Part shown: positions 1 to 7,351 of the stretch, piece by piece | Numbering within the stretch: position 1 is the stretch's first letter | Layout: each line of letters starts with the position of its first letter | Origin: an uncultured Lysobacterales bacterium | GTDB taxonomy: Bacteria > Pseudomonadota > Gammaproteobacteria > Xanthomonadales > SZUA-36 | Assembly: GCA_937974465.1 (NCBI GenBank) | Contig: CALJWY010000011.1 | Location: 1-17,919 of the forward strand | DNA: 17,919 nucleotides | Reading direction: 5' to 3' | Translations under genes and position numbers: made by a program | The notes under the pieces: generated by a model | Database searches by the model: none | Seen by the model: only the letters and a program-made list of their open reading frames with translations | Told to the model about the DNA's origin: nothing

Positions 1-337
1 CTTCCTGGGTAGTGCAAGCGTCAATGGGATCGCCAAGTGGCGGACCGTCGAGCTGACAATCGGATGCAGTGCGGACAAAGTCGGTGTAAACATCGACAAG
101 CGCATCTTCGACCAGGACCTGGCCGTCAAAGCAGGAGTCCATTGATCCGAAAACGTGTGCATCGTGACCTCTGCTCTTGGAGTTGATATTGTTTTCACCA
201 TAAACCATGGATGCATCAGCGCCGTCCCAGGAACAGCCGCAGTGGAGAATGGTGGACTTGGGTTTCTTTTCTGCCATTGCAGTTCCGGCAAAAACGACTA
301 GAACAAGACTCAATAACGTAAGTGTAAGTTTATTCAT
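1..337 (-). CDS. Exported Cys-containing protein of unknown function (C-terminus outside window)
   Basis: The frame opens with ATG at 337 and stays open to the window edge, giving 112 codons with no stop, so the C-terminus is missing. An AAGGAG Shine-Dalgarno (346-351) lies 8 bases before the ATG. Residues 1-22 are a clear Sec signal peptide: MNK, then a Leu/Val-rich core, then a GTAMA end that predicts cleavage by signal peptidase I before EKKPK. The mature part begins with CGCSWDG (Cys at about 33 and 35) and has further Cys spaced through the rest, which suggests disulfides in the periplasm or outside the cell. It is acidic and rich in Asp and Gly. I do not recognise a family. Its upstream neighbour is divergent, so it has its own promoter somewhere in 352-560. 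Confidence 0.75.
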   Translation of the reverse strand, partial: MNKLTLTLLSLVLVVFAGTAMAEKKPKSTILHCGCSWDGADASMVYGENNINSKSRGHDAHVFGSMDSCFDGQVLVEDALVDVYTDFVRTASDCQLDGPPLGDPIDACTTQE

Positions 338-725
338 GATTCGAACTCCTTTTCGAAAAGCACTAAAGATATTGTTACTGCGGTAACCAGGCATGCACCC
401 GATTGTTTGCCATGTGCAGGCATCTTGCCGCGCACAGAAAAGCAAACGATTAAGGATTCGCGCGAAAAAATAAGGGTGATTTCGCATCCTTGCATATTCT
501 GGGCACCGTCCGTGGCACCGAGCAGCAATTTCATTGGCAGTCTGAAAGTCAGCTACTGAGACACACATGATTTTCAAGCTGCTGTTCCAGTATAGAAGGC
601 CAACTTGGAGCGTTCAATTAAAGAAAGAATTAAAATATTTCGGGGGTCATCCACTTGACCAAAGACGGCTAATGGGTAACTCATTTATCCCTTACAATAA
701 CTTCAACCACCAGGTGAGTTTTGCA
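338..725. other. Divergent intergenic region between exported protein and GIY-YIG gene
   Basis: About 390 bases without a convincing gene. It should contain the promoter of the leftward exported protein. A small perfect inverted repeat, GTTAC-TGCG-GTAAC, lies at 374-387, about 40 bases upstream of that start. An open frame runs from 567 into the GIY-YIG gene, but its first 53 codons look non-coding and the domain starts only at 726. No strong -35/-10 pair was identified. Confidence 0.4.
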
Positions 726-968
726 ATGGCATGGAGTGTCTACATAATCAAAGCCAGCGATGAGCGCCTGTACACCGGCATAACCACCGACGTGCAACGC
801 AGGTTCAATGAACACTGTGACCCGAAAAAGGGCGCGCGGTTTTTCCGTGGCAGGAAGCCCGTCGAAGTTGTTTACACCGAAAGTCACCCAAATCGAAGCA
901 GCGCACTAAAGCGCGAAGCAGCGATTAAAAGGCTTTCGAGGGGTGAGAAAATTGATCTGATCGGGTAG
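726..968 (+). CDS. GIY-YIG nuclease-domain protein (UPF0213/YhbQ-like)
   Basis: An 80-residue protein that is almost entirely one GIY-YIG domain. Near the N-terminus it has VYII (the GIY element), followed by RLYTGITTD (the YIG element). Then come an Arg in QRRFNEH, typical of the catalytic helix, and GARFFRGRKPVEVVY, which matches the GARYTRxRxPVxLVY region of the small bacterial family. I chose ATG 726 because AGGTGAG lies just upstream and the domain begins within five residues. Starting at 567 would add 53 unconserved residues. Proteins of this family are stand-alone single-domain nucleases, proposed to act in DNA repair or structure cleavage, and their biological role is poorly defined. 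The gene stands alone and has no functional link to the his operon. Confidence 0.85.
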   Translation: MAWSVYIIKASDERLYTGITTDVQRRFNEHCDPKKGARFFRGRKPVEVVYTESHPNRSSALKREAAIKRLSRGEKIDLIG

Positions 969-1242
969 GGAGTAATAAGTCGCCAAGGCGCCCCTGTTGA
1001 TAATCGACACTCCGTGTCTTTCAGTAAGGGGTCACTGGTTCAACTGCGCCAGGGCTGAAAGCAATATAAACCATAAAAATATAAAGTACAAGTACTTATA
1101 TCATTAATATAAAGTTCTACTATAAACATAGTAACAATTTTTTAATCCCTTCAAATTGACCTGCAAGCTGTGCATATTGGGTTTCCCCTCTCCGTCCTGT
1201 AGGCCCGGTAATATCGCCGCCTTGTATTGCCTTCGATTTAGC

Positions 1243-1271
1243 TTGCAATGCTGCTGAAATACACTTAATCT
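1243..1271 (+). promoter_or_regulatory. Putative sigma70-type promoter of the his operon
   Basis: TTGCAA (1243-1248) resembles a -35 box. It is followed after 17 bases by TAATCT (1266-1271), a weak -10 match. The start would fall near 1278, inside the palindrome described in the next entry and about 34 bases before the repressor ATG. The -10 is poor, so this is inference from position and spacing. Confidence 0.3.
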
Positions 1272-1273
1272 AT

Positions 1274-1299
1274 GTCCTAGTGTATTAACACATTAGTAC
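1274..1299. promoter_or_regulatory. Palindromic operator candidate for the TrpR-like his repressor
   Basis: A 26-base imperfect palindrome centred on TTAA. The core CTAGTGTATTAACACATTAG (1277-1296) matches its own reverse complement at 16 of 20 positions. With the outer GTC and TAC the count is 20 of 26. The ends (GTNCTAG and TAGTAC) and the TTAA centre echo the E. coli trp operator, whose half-site is CTAGTAC, but here the half-sites are spaced about 8 bases further apart. An adjacent GTAC-ATTG-GTAC (1296-1307) may extend the site. It overlaps the predicted transcription start and lies just before the repressor gene, as expected for autoregulation. Confidence 0.5.
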
Positions 1300-1311
1300 A
1301 TTGGTACAGAT

Positions 1312-1626
1312 ATGAAACAACACAACGAACAGCAAAAGAAAGCATTGAAGACGGCGGCAGAGTCCCTCTATAAAGCCTTTCTGACCCTGGAGACGCCAGG
1401 CGAAGTCAGGCAGTTTTTACTGGATTTGTGCACGCCTTCAGAAGTCGAAGCGATTGTAGACCGATGGTGGACAGCCTCCTTGTTGAGAGAAGGTCGCAGC
1501 TACAGGGATATCAGTGGCATCACCGGGGTCAGCGTGACCACGATCGGGCGGGTCGCCCGGTATCTGAATATGGGTGAGGGTGGCTACCGTCTTGCAATGC
1601 GTCGGGAAAAAGCAGGGAAATCATGA
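1312..1626 (+). CDS. TrpR/YerC-family transcriptional repressor heading the his operon
   Basis: A 104-residue all-helical protein of the Trp-repressor superfamily. Residues 38-60 (DLCTPSEVEAIVDRWWTASL) match the LTPDEREAL segment of TrpR. Residues about 62-85 form the helix-turn-helix (SYRDISGITGVSVTTIGRVARYL), and a GGYRLAM tail resembles the YerC/YecD branch. In TrpR the amino acid binds between the core and the HTH and activates DNA binding. By analogy, histidine is the likely co-repressor here, but that is inference from the operon. TrpR-like regulators of his genes (called HisR in comparative genomics) are known; in E. coli hisR names a tRNA gene, so no symbol is given. Its stop overlaps the hisG start as ATGA (1623-1626), so repressor and enzymes share one transcript. 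No strong Shine-Dalgarno precedes ATG 1312. Confidence 0.85.
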   Translation: MKQHNEQQKKALKTAAESLYKAFLTLETPGEVRQFLLDLCTPSEVEAIVDRWWTASLLREGRSYRDISGITGVSVTTIGRVARYLNMGEGGYRLAMRREKAGKS

Positions 1627-2501
1627 ATAGAATAAGAATAGCAATACAGAGATCAGGCCGTTTGTCAGAGCGCTCACTGGATTTACTGCAAAGATGCGGT
1701 CTTCGGTTTGCCAGAAGTAAAGACAAACTTTATTGGTATGGACAGGACTTTCCGGTAGACCTTTTACTCGTGCGTGATGATGATATCCCGAGAATACTGC
1801 TGGATGGTGTATGTGATCTGGGTATTGTCGGGCAGAATATTGCGCTGGAGGTTTTGCGTGAAGACGATGACCGCGAGTTGCAGGAATTGCGCGAATTGGG
1901 ATTTGGGCGTTGCCGGCTGTCCATCGCGGTGCCCGAGCAATCTGAAATCAAGTCCATTGCCGATCTGGAGGGTTGCCGCATCGCAACAAGCTACCCGGCA
2001 TTGACCAATAGCCTGCTGGGTGAACAGGGGGTAAAGGCGGAAATGGTCAAGCTTTCCGGGTCGGTGGAAATTGCGCCTGGCCTGGGAACGGCGGATGCCA
2101 TTTCGGACCTTGTATCCACCGGCACCACGTTGCGGGCGAACCACCTCACTGAACTCGATGTATTGTTTGAGAGTACCGCGGCGCTTTATGGGCAAATGAA
2201 CAGGCTGCCCGATGAAAAGAGACTGTTGCTTGAACGTCTGCTGGCCCGCCTCGACGGGGTGCTGCAGGCCGCGGAAAGCAAGTATGTCATGTTGCACGCG
2301 CCTCGCGATGCGGTTGAGGAGATCACCCGTCTGCTCCCGGGGGCGGAGCACCCAAGCCTTATGAATCTCGAAAGTGACCCCGACCGCGTGGCGCTGCATG
2401 CGGTGTGCCGCGAAGCCTTGTTCTGGGAGCACCTTGAGTCGCTGAAGAATGCCGGCGCTTCGGCAATACTTGTCATGCCGGTAGAGAAAATGCTGGGTTA
2501 G
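1623..2501 (+). CDS. hisG: ATP phosphoribosyltransferase, long form
   Basis: Catalyses the first step of histidine synthesis: ATP + PRPP to phosphoribosyl-ATP. The 292 residues fit the long, HisZ-independent form (E. coli 299), a homohexamer inhibited by histidine. The N-terminal start RIAIQRSGRLSE is typical. The PRPP-binding stretch lies at about 158-171 (DAISDLVSTGTTL), after SGSVEIAPGLG. Residues from about 215 to the end form the C-terminal ACT-like regulatory domain that binds histidine. The start is fixed by the ATGA overlap with the repressor and by AGGGA five bases upstream, inside the repressor's last codons. It is followed by a 12-base gap to hisD, the only junction in the operon without an overlap. 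Confidence 0.97.
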   Translation: MNRIRIAIQRSGRLSERSLDLLQRCGLRFARSKDKLYWYGQDFPVDLLLVRDDDIPRILLDGVCDLGIVGQNIALEVLREDDDRELQELRELGFGRCRLSIAVPEQSEIKSIADLEGCRIATSYPALTNSLLGEQGVKAEMVKLSGSVEIAPGLGTADAISDLVSTGTTLRANHLTELDVLFESTAALYGQMNRLPDEKRLLLERLLARLDGVLQAAESKYVMLHAPRDAVEEITRLLPGAEHPSLMNLESDPDRVALHAVCREALFWEHLESLKNAGASAILVMPVEKMLG

Positions 2502-2513
2502 CCGGGGTGGGTT

Positions 2514-3845
2514 ATGGAAATCTATATACCTGAAATCATCCGCTGGTCCAGTCTTGATCAGGCTGAAAAAAATGAAGCGATCCGGCGGCCACCGCTCCCG
2601 GATCTGAATATTTCATCGTCGGTGGCAGATATCATCGGCCAGGTCCGTGATCACGGTGATGCGGCACTTATACGATTTGGTCAACAGTTTGATGGCGCAG
2701 ACCTGGACCAGCTTGAAGTCAGCGCTGAAGAGTTTTTATCTGCTGAGTCTGCCGTGGAACCGGAGTTGCTACAGGCAATTGATGAGGCCATCTCGCGGAT
2801 CGAAAATTTTCACCGCGCTGGAATGCCCAAGCCGCTGAGCAAAGAGACGGCGCCAGGATTAGTCTGTGAGGCCCGTTACCTGCCGATATCGCCGGTGGGA
2901 TTGTACGTGCCCGGGGGTAGCGCACCATTGATTTCTACCGTCCTGATGCTGGCGCTACCGGCACGAATTGCAGCTTGCGATGATGTCATCCTGTGCACGC
3001 CACCTGACAGCGAAGGCCGCATAGCACCGGCAATCCTGGTGGCTGCAGCCCGGTGTGGTGTGAAACGGATATTCAAGGTTGGCGGCGCGCAGGCAATTGC
3101 CGCCATGGGACTGGGCACCGCGACCATCCCGGCTTGCGCCAAGTTGTTTGGGCCGGGCAATGCCTGGGTGACCGAGGCCAAGCAGCAGATTTCAATCCTG
3201 CCGGATGGGGCTGCCCGCGACATGCCGGCCGGCCCTTCCGAGGTGCTGGTTGTGGCAGACGATGGTGCGGATGCCACGGCAGTCTGCTGGGACTTGCTAT
3301 CGCAGGCCGAACATGGCCCCGATTCCCAGGCGATCGTCATCAGCGACAGCCAGGAATTGCTGGCTGAAGTGACGGCCATATTGCCTACACTGGCCGCCGG
3401 TTTGCCACGCGTGGCCATTCTTTCAGAATCCTTGCGACATATGCGCCAGATTCTTGTGAACTCTATGCAAGAAGCAGTGACGATTAGTAACAGCTATGCC
3501 CCGGAGCACCTGATTTTGAATTGTCGCGGCGCAGAGGAATTGGCCGCCAGCGTGACGGCTGCCGGCTCGGTGTTCATAGGTCCGTGGACGCCCGAATCAC
3601 TGGGTGACTACTGCTCCGGCACCAACCATGTATTGCCAACCTATGGCTATGCCCGCGCTTACAGTGGTCTGTCGGTGTCTGATTTCTTGCGCAGAATGAC
3701 CTTGCAGCGCGCCGGCTTCGAGGGCCTAAAGAATGTTGGCGCCTGCGCAATGACCCTGGCGGCTGCGGAGGGGCTGGACGCCCATCGAATGGCGGTGGAC
3801 TACCGCCTGAGCCAGGGTAATGAACAGGGTGACAGGAGGGCATGA
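2514..3845 (+). CDS. hisD: Histidinol dehydrogenase
   Basis: Catalyses the last two oxidations, L-histidinol to L-histidine, with two NAD+ and a zinc ion. The protein has 443 residues (E. coli 434). All key residues align at a constant +5 offset from E. coli. The zinc ligands are Gln264, His267, Asp365 and His424, and the catalytic pair is Glu331-His332 in SYAPEHL. The family signature FGPGNAWVTEAKQ is at about 212-224, and GPWTPESLGDYCSGTNHVLP at 356-375. A GGGGTGGG stretch serves as an imperfect ribosome-binding site in the short gap after hisG. The stop overlaps hisC as ATGA at 3842-3845. The enzyme is cytoplasmic and homodimeric in the family. Confidence 0.97.
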   Translation: MEIYIPEIIRWSSLDQAEKNEAIRRPPLPDLNISSSVADIIGQVRDHGDAALIRFGQQFDGADLDQLEVSAEEFLSAESAVEPELLQAIDEAISRIENFHRAGMPKPLSKETAPGLVCEARYLPISPVGLYVPGGSAPLISTVLMLALPARIAACDDVILCTPPDSEGRIAPAILVAAARCGVKRIFKVGGAQAIAAMGLGTATIPACAKLFGPGNAWVTEAKQQISILPDGAARDMPAGPSEVLVVADDGADATAVCWDLLSQAEHGPDSQAIVISDSQELLAEVTAILPTLAAGLPRVAILSESLRHMRQILVNSMQEAVTISNSYAPEHLILNCRGAEELAASVTAAGSVFIGPWTPESLGDYCSGTNHVLPTYGYARAYSGLSVSDFLRRMTLQRAGFEGLKNVGACAMTLAAAEGLDAHRMAVDYRLSQGNEQGDRRA

Positions 3846-4933
3846 TGGATATATATGCCATTGCGCGGCCCGAGATCGTCGCCATGAAGCCTTACCAGTC
3901 GGCGCGTAAAACGAGTTCCGCTGATGGCATCCTTCTGAATGCCAATGAAGCTCCAACCAGCTTTGTTGATGGTCCCGATCTAGAACGCCTGGCTCTGAAT
4001 CGTTACCCGCCGCCGCAACCGGCCAATTTGAGAACACAACTGGCCACGCTGTATGACGTGCCGGAATCCAGCTTATTGCTCACACGCGGAAGTGATGAAG
4101 GTATCGATCTGCTGACCCGGGTCTTTTGCCGGCCGGGCGAGGATGCCATCGTGGAGTGCAGCCCCTGTTTTGGCATGTACCGGATCGCGGCAACCATCCA
4201 GGCTGCGCGCGTGATCGATGTTCCCAGGCAACCTCAGAATGGCCTGCGAATAGATTTTGATGCCTTGGAAAAAACCATACGCGATGAGGCAAGTGTTCGC
4301 CTGGTGTTTTTGACCTCACCCAATAACCCGACCGGTGACCTGATCGAGCGCGACCAACTGGAGCGCATATTACAGGTGTGTGACGGCAAGGCGCTGGTGG
4401 TCCTGGATGAGGCTTATATCGAGTTTTGTTCCAGCAAATCGGCGAGCGATTTAATCGACCGATGGCCACACCTGGTGGTGCTGCGAACGCTGTCTAAAGC
4501 CTGGGCCGCTGCCGGGGTTCGTTGCGGAACGGTTATTGCCAACCCTGCCGTCATCGATCTTTTGTTGCGGGTTATCGCACCTTATCCAATGGCAGCGACG
4601 GCAATTGATGCCGCGATGCAGGCAACCAGCGGGGCTGCGGTCGATCGCAAGGCGCAATTCATCAAGGATGTTGTGCGCGACAGAGAAGATTTAATCATTT
4701 TTTTGAAAAACTGCCCCTGGGTAATTGAAATTTGGCAGAGCCGGGCCAACTTTGTATTGATACGTGTGCCCGATGCAGACGGACTCGTAACCTGGTGCGA
4801 TACAAGCGGTTTGAAAATCCGCAATTTCAGTTCGCAGGCAGGTCTTGCAGGTTGTGTGCGTCTTACCATCGGCAGCGACAAGGAAATGGCGAAACTTAAG
4901 GCCGCTCTAGAGGCCTTTGGAGAACAACAATGA
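3842..4933 (+). CDS. hisC: Histidinol-phosphate aminotransferase
   Basis: PLP enzyme of the class I/II aminotransferase fold. It converts imidazole-acetol phosphate and glutamate to histidinol phosphate and 2-oxoglutarate. The protein has 363 residues (E. coli 356). Visible signatures are NANEAP (33-38), SPNNPTG (159-165), the PLP-contacting DEAY (189-192), and Lys219 in LRTLSKAWAAAG, which forms the Schiff base. Two ATGs are adjacent in frame (3842 and 3845). The first forms the ATGA overlap that is the rule in this operon, so it is preferred. The stop overlaps hisB at 4930-4933. Confidence 0.97.
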   Translation: MMDIYAIARPEIVAMKPYQSARKTSSADGILLNANEAPTSFVDGPDLERLALNRYPPPQPANLRTQLATLYDVPESSLLLTRGSDEGIDLLTRVFCRPGEDAIVECSPCFGMYRIAATIQAARVIDVPRQPQNGLRIDFDALEKTIRDEASVRLVFLTSPNNPTGDLIERDQLERILQVCDGKALVVLDEAYIEFCSSKSASDLIDRWPHLVVLRTLSKAWAAAGVRCGTVIANPAVIDLLLRVIAPYPMAATAIDAAMQATSGAAVDRKAQFIKDVVRDREDLIIFLKNCPWVIEIWQSRANFVLIRVPDADGLVTWCDTSGLKIRNFSSQAGLAGCVRLTIGSDKEMAKLKAALEAFGEQQ

Positions 4934-6003
4934 GTTCAGCCAAGCGTCGAATTCTGTTCCTGGACCGGGATGGAACCCTGATCATCGAACCGGAAGACCA
5001 GCAGATAGACAGCCTGGAAAAACTGGAGCTCGTTGAAGGGGTGATTCCGGCATTGCTGCGGCTGAAAGATGCCGGTTATGAATTTGTTATCGTCAGCAAC
5101 CAGGATGGCCTGGGCACGGCATCCAACCCGACCGAAAAATTTCAACCTCCCCACGACAAGATGCTGTCCCTGTTTTCTTCCCAGGGTATCCATTTTTCCG
5201 CCGAACATTTTGACCCTCACTTTGAAGCTGACAACTCGCCCGACCGCAAACCGGGAATTGGCATGGTGTTGGATTACCTGAAATCCGGCGAACTGGATCT
5301 CGAGGACAGTTGGGTGATCGGTGACCGCGAGACCGACCTCCAGTTGGCAGATAATATGGGTATCGGCGGCCTCAGGTGCGGGCCGGATGGTGAGAGCTGG
5401 GAAGAGATCGCAAGATTGCTGGTGAGCCGGCCACGACAGGCCGTTGTTCAACGCGACACCAATGAGACAAAAATCAGGGTGGAAGTCGACCTGGACGCCA
5501 GTGGTGGCAGCCGGATCAAAACCGGTATCGGTTTCTTTGATCACATGCTTGAGCAGATTGCGGCCCATGGTAATTTCCGCCTGCTTCTGGACTGCAACGG
5601 TGACCTCGAAATCGACGAACACCACACGGTGGAAGATTGCGCGCTGGCGCTGGGACAGGCATTGGACAAAGCCCTGGGTGAGCGCCGCGGTATCGGCCGC
5701 TATGGTTTTGTGCTGCCGATGGATGAGTCACTGGCCGAAGTTGCCATCGACCTCTCCGGTCGCCCGGCTTTTGAATGGAGTGCGAAATTCCCGCGCGAAA
5801 CGGTTGGCGAATTGTCCACCGAGATGGTGCAGCACTTCTTTGCATCTTTAAGCCAGTCGCTGCGTTGTGCTTTGCACATGAAGGTCAATGGTGAAAACAC
5901 ACACCACATGGTGGAAGGTTTGTTCAAGGCTGCCGGCAGGGCGCTTAAGCCTGCGCTGGCCAGGCAGGGTTCACAACTGCCCAGCACCAAGGGTGTTCTA
6001 TGA
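4930..6003 (+). CDS. hisB: Bifunctional histidinol-phosphatase / imidazoleglycerol-phosphate dehydratase
   Basis: Fusion typical of gammaproteobacteria, 357 residues (E. coli 355). Residues 1 to about 165 are a HAD phosphatase that cleaves histidinol phosphate. The nucleophile and acid are Asp12 and Asp14 in FLDRDGT, with SNQDG at 56-60, Lys107 in DRKPG, and GDRETD at 131-136. Residues from about 175 are the dehydratase (step 6), with metal-binding motifs FFDHMLEQIAAHG (202-214), DEHHTVEDCALALG (229-242) and HHMVEGLFKAAGRALK (325-340). Oddly, the zinc site of the E. coli phosphatase domain (C93, H95, C101, C103) reads Asp95, His97, Ser103 and Asp105 here, so three of four ligands are replaced although the surrounding loop aligns without gaps. 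The catalytic residues are intact, so the domain is probably active without zinc. The stop overlaps hisH as ATGA. Confidence 0.96.
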   Translation: MSSAKRRILFLDRDGTLIIEPEDQQIDSLEKLELVEGVIPALLRLKDAGYEFVIVSNQDGLGTASNPTEKFQPPHDKMLSLFSSQGIHFSAEHFDPHFEADNSPDRKPGIGMVLDYLKSGELDLEDSWVIGDRETDLQLADNMGIGGLRCGPDGESWEEIARLLVSRPRQAVVQRDTNETKIRVEVDLDASGGSRIKTGIGFFDHMLEQIAAHGNFRLLLDCNGDLEIDEHHTVEDCALALGQALDKALGERRGIGRYGFVLPMDESLAEVAIDLSGRPAFEWSAKFPRETVGELSTEMVQHFFASLSQSLRCALHMKVNGENTHHMVEGLFKAAGRALKPALARQGSQLPSTKGVL

Positions 6004-6620
6004 CCCTGGCAATCATTGATAGTGGCGGCGCCAATATCAGCTCAGTTATCCATGCACTCAGACGCCAGGGGGTGGAACCGGTATTTACCAGCGATAGCGA
6101 AATCATTCGCGGCGCGGACCGTGTAATCCTGCCCGGAGTCGGGGCCGCCGGTACTGCCATGGCACGCCTGCGTGAACTGGGCCTGGTTGAGTGTATCCGC
6201 CACCTGACGCAACCCGTTCTTGGCATTTGTCTTGGCATGCAACTACTGTTTGAATCATCGGCCGAGTCGCACCAGGGCGAAGAGGGGGTTGATTGTCTTG
6301 GCATCATTCCCGGAAAACTGCAAAAGCTGCAGCCAGGTGAAGGTCTGCGAGTGCCTCACATGGGCTGGAATACCACTCGGTTCCTGCGCACACACGCTTT
6401 GCTCAATGGCCTGCCGGATGATGCGTGGTTTTACTTCGTACACAGCTACCGTGCGCCAATTGGCGCCAGTACACTTGCCAGTTGTACCCACGGCGAGGAA
6501 TTTGCGGCAATTGTTGCCCGGGATAATTTTCACGGCGCGCAATTTCACCCCGAGCGATCCGCACAACACGGGGCGAAATTGCTGGATAATTTTATGCAAC
6601 TTGGGCGAACGCAGATATGA
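6000..6620 (+). CDS. hisH: Imidazole glycerol phosphate synthase, glutaminase subunit
   Basis: Class I glutamine amidotransferase that supplies ammonia to HisF through the HisF barrel. The protein has 206 residues (E. coli 196). The catalytic triad is visible: nucleophile Cys77 in GICLGMQLL, and His183 and Glu185 in FHPERS. LPGVGAAGTAM (44-54) is the oxyanion-strand region, and VPHMGWN (118-124) is a family signature. It starts at the ATGA overlap with hisB and ends with one into hisA. Its partner hisF lies one gene downstream, the usual H-A-F order. Confidence 0.97.
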   Translation: MTLAIIDSGGANISSVIHALRRQGVEPVFTSDSEIIRGADRVILPGVGAAGTAMARLRELGLVECIRHLTQPVLGICLGMQLLFESSAESHQGEEGVDCLGIIPGKLQKLQPGEGLRVPHMGWNTTRFLRTHALLNGLPDDAWFYFVHSYRAPIGASTLASCTHGEEFAAIVARDNFHGAQFHPERSAQHGAKLLDNFMQLGRTQI

Positions 6621-7351
6621 AATTGATTCCAGCCATTGATTTACTGGATGGGCGGTGTGTCCGTCTTTTGCATGGCGATTTTGAACAGGTTACACATTAC
6701 CCACTTGAGCCATTGGAGTTGGCGCAAAAATACTCTGATGCCGGCGCCCAATGGTTGCATGTCGTGGATCTGGCGGCGTCGAGAGATGGCACGGATGCAG
6801 ATACTTCCGCCCTGTTCGCACTGCTCGGCCAAGCGCCACAGTCGGTGCAGACCGGTGGTGGTGTGCGCGGGTCAGTTGATATCTCCGCCAGGCTGGATGC
6901 TGGTGCGGATCGTGTTGTGATCGGAAGCCTGAGCGTGACCGACAGTGCGCAGTTTATCGATTGGCTTAAACATTTTGGTGCCGCAAGACTGGTTGCTGCG
7001 CTGGATGTGCTTTTTGACGATGCGGGTATTCCATGGCCCAGGATCCATGGCTGGACTTCCCGTGGCGAGCGCAACCTGTGGCAGTTGCTGGACGAGTTGA
7101 CCAGCGGTGGCTTACAACACCTGTTGTGTACAGATATCTCCCGTGATGGCGCACTGAACGGACCCAATATTGACCTGTATTCAGAAATAACCAGGCGCTA
7201 CCCGCAACTGGAGTTACAGGCTTCCGGCGGTGTCAGTGATCTCGACGACTTCAAACAACTCAAAGTAACCAGTGCAACTGGTGTGATTACCGGCAAGGCA
7301 CTGCTGGATGGGCGATTCACGGTCGAACAAGCGTTGGCAGCACTGCAATGA
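6617..7351 (+). CDS. hisA: ProFAR isomerase (phosphoribosylformimino-AICAR-P isomerase)
   Basis: A (beta/alpha)8 barrel that isomerises ProFAR to PRFAR by an Amadori rearrangement. The protein has 244 residues, the usual length. The catalytic Asp8 is in IPAIDLLDGRCVRL. The second catalytic Asp is probably the one in CTDISRDGALNGPN. Phosphate-binding segments TGGGVRG and ASGGVSDLDD are both present, as expected for the half-barrel repeat shared with HisF. It overlaps hisH and hisF by four bases on each side. Confidence 0.97.
   Translation: MKLIPAIDLLDGRCVRLLHGDFEQVTHYPLEPLELAQKYSDAGAQWLHVVDLAASRDGTDADTSALFALLGQAPQSVQTGGGVRGSVDISARLDAGADRVVIGSLSVTDSAQFIDWLKHFGAARLVAALDVLFDDAGIPWPRIHGWTSRGERNLWQLLDELTSGGLQHLLCTDISRDGALNGPNIDLYSEITRRYPQLELQASGGVSDLDDFKQLKVTSATGVITGKALLDGRFTVEQALAALQ

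Larger units (their letters stand above)
969..1311. other. AT-rich intergenic region carrying the his operon control region
   Basis: The first 90 bases are ordinary. From about 1063 to 1147 the sequence becomes very AT-rich, in contrast to its surroundings. This stretch holds two small perfect inverted repeats: AAGTAC-AA-GTACTT (1084-1097) and TACTAT-AAAC-ATAGTA (1118-1133). The second is followed by a run of six T (1138-1143), but its stem is too weak for a normal intrinsic terminator. The last 70 bases hold the proposed his promoter and operator. There is no short frame with a run of His codons and no leader/attenuator hairpin of the enteric kind. Confidence 0.5.

Noticed and set aside
334..534. 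66-codon minus-strand frame overlapping the promoter side of the exported protein
   Set aside because: It ends across the Shine-Dalgarno and start of the well-supported exported protein, has no ribosome site, and no domain is recognisable.
567..725. N-terminal extension of the GIY-YIG protein from ATG 567
   Set aside because: The 53 extra residues lie outside the domain and look like random coding, while ATG 726 has a good AGGTGAG site directly before the domain.
969..1311. His leader peptide and attenuator
   Set aside because: I searched for a short frame with consecutive CAC/CAT codons and a terminator with T-tract before the first his gene; neither is present.
4936..5625. Long antisense frame (229 codons) opposite hisB
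   Set aside because: It lies entirely under a well-conserved gene, has no family resemblance, and is a typical shadow frame. The same applies to the 222-codon frame opposite hisG (1764-2432).
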